Assembly (NCBI RefSeq): GCF_003697785.1
Contig: NZ_QOKZ01000005.1
Span: forward strand, 1-64,000
DNA: 64,000 nucleotides
Source of the DNA: Paracoccus alkanivorans
GTDB lineage: Bacteria; Pseudomonadota; Alphaproteobacteria; Rhodobacterales; Rhodobacteraceae
Direction: 5' to 3'
A program made the translations under genes and the position numbers. Numbering within the stretch: position 1 is the first letter of the stretch; every line of letters begins with the position of its first letter. This document shows positions 63,248 through 64,000 of this stretch, piece by piece. Under the pieces are notes generated by a model. That model saw only the letters and a program-made list of their open reading frames with translations. It did not search any database and was not told the DNA's origin.

Positions 63248-64000
63248 TCAGTTGTCGCGCTTCAGCGCCGCACCAAGGATATCGCCAAGCGAGGCGCCCG
63301 AATCCGAGCTGCCATACTGGTCGATCGCCTCTTTTTCCTCGGCGATCTCGCGCGCCTTGATCGAAAGACCGAGACGACGGGTCTTGGTGTCGACATTGGT
63401 GACGCGGGCATCGACCTTGTCGCCGACCTGGAAGCGCTCGGGGCGCTGGTCCTGACGGTCGCGGGCAAGGTCGCTGCGGCGGATGAACGACTTGACGCCG
63501 TTATACTCCACCTCGACGCCGCCATCCTCGATTGCCGTCACCTCGACGGTGACGACCGAGCCGCGCTTCACGCCATCGACGGCCTCGGCCATATGCTCGT
63601 TTTCGAGCGCCTTGATCGACAGCGAGATACGCTCTTTCTCGATATCCACATCCTGGACGACGGCCTTGACGACATCGCCCTTGCGGAAGTCCTGGATGGC
63701 ATCCTCGCCACGGGCATCCCAGCTGATATCCGACAGGTGAACCATGCCGTCGATATCGCCTTCGAGACCGATGAACAGACCGAATTCGGTGATGTTCTTG
63801 ACTTCGCCCTCGATGACGGTGCCCGAGGGATGGGTCTCGGCAAAGACTTCCCAGGGGTTGCGCATGGTCTGTTTCAGGCCGAGGCTGACGCGGCGCTTGG
63901 CCTCGTCGATCTCGAGAACCATGACGTCCACCTCCTGCGAGGTCGAGACGATCTTGCCCGGATGGACGTTCTTCTTGGTCCAGCTCATTTCCGAGACATG
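63248..64000 (-). CDS. rpsA: 30S ribosomal protein S1, C-terminal part (cut by window edge)
   Basis: The last 250 residues of S1, open to the window edge (frame continues through HVSEMSWTKKNVHPGKIV). Repeats of the S1 RNA-binding domain are clear: VKNITEFGLFIGLEGDIDGM and a further VTVEVTAIEDGGVEVEYNGV, each followed by linker. S1 binds mRNA for translation initiation. The C-terminus is YGSSDSGASLGDILGAALKR followed by DN. The 5' half and promoter lie outside the window. Confidence 0.97.
   Translation of the reverse strand, partial: HVSEMSWTKKNVHPGKIVSTSQEVDVMVLEIDEAKRRVSLGLKQTMRNPWEVFAETHPSGTVIEGEVKNITEFGLFIGLEGDIDGMVHLSDISWDARGEDAIQDFRKGDVVKAVVQDVDIEKERISLSIKALENEHMAEAVDGVKRGSVVTVEVTAIEDGGVEVEYNGVKSFIRRSDLARDRQDQRPERFQVGDKVDARVTNVDTKTRRLGLSIKAREIAEEKEAIDQYGSSDSGASLGDILGAALKRDN

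Overview
The window is about 64 kb of GC-rich, densely coding DNA from an alphaproteobacterium, most likely of the Rhodobacteraceae and Paracoccus-like. The grounds are: a BioR-type biotin repressor with TTATAGATAA boxes, a class II (B12-dependent) NrdJ, dctSR next to dctP as in Rhodobacter, a Zur-like box in front of a COG0523 GTPase, rhodobacterial flagellar proteins, and several branched-chain (Liv/HAAT-type) ABC transporters. The genus is inferred, not proven.

Layout. 1-218 is one end of an IS21-family element. 380-2740 is a biotin module: bioY-bioB and the GntR-family repressor bioR, each with a BioR box. 2940-4392 is a decayed island: an IS5-type transposase remnant, a frameshifted M81 peptidase gene and an integrase remnant, ending at tRNA-Arg(CCG). 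4493-10524 holds a MarR regulator divergent from an FAD monooxygenase and a DUF2783 protein, then a four-gene ABC importer without its binding protein. 10688-15655 has a MipA/OmpV porin, an ABC-F ATPase and a probable zinc-limitation operon (COG0523 GTPase, DUF1826, DUF6525). 15858-30660 is mostly housekeeping: nrdJ, formyl-THF cyclo-ligase, mgtE, hisN, an Xre regulator, a quinone oxidoreductase, a BI-1 protein, lpd, an MFS transporter, queA, bfd-bfr and a lipoprotein. 30783-34494 is dctP divergent from dctS-dctR.

34702-40457 is an isolated flagellar block (motB-flgE-flgK-flgL-flgI). 40554-48978 is a seven-gene operon in which a complete branched-chain-type importer lies between two acyl-CoA ligase genes. 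It is divergent from a PAS hybrid histidine kinase and an OmpR-type regulator (49187-51756) that probably control it. 51881-53141 encodes a hotdog thioesterase and a 1-Cys peroxiredoxin. 53180-56440 is a cluster of four small glycosyltransferases. 56516-59040 is rpsO-pnp. 59383-64000 holds an I78 inhibitor lipoprotein, a GntR regulator divergent from a flavin reductase, selD, a LysE-type exporter, and the 3' part of rpsA cut by the window edge.

The most interesting candidate system is the Zur-type operon at 13476-15655. Its DUF1826 protein shows an HxD...H...R arrangement like that of Fe(II)/2-oxoglutarate oxygenases and is translationally coupled to a metallochaperone GTPase. No CRISPR array, rRNA operon or metabolite riboswitch was seen.
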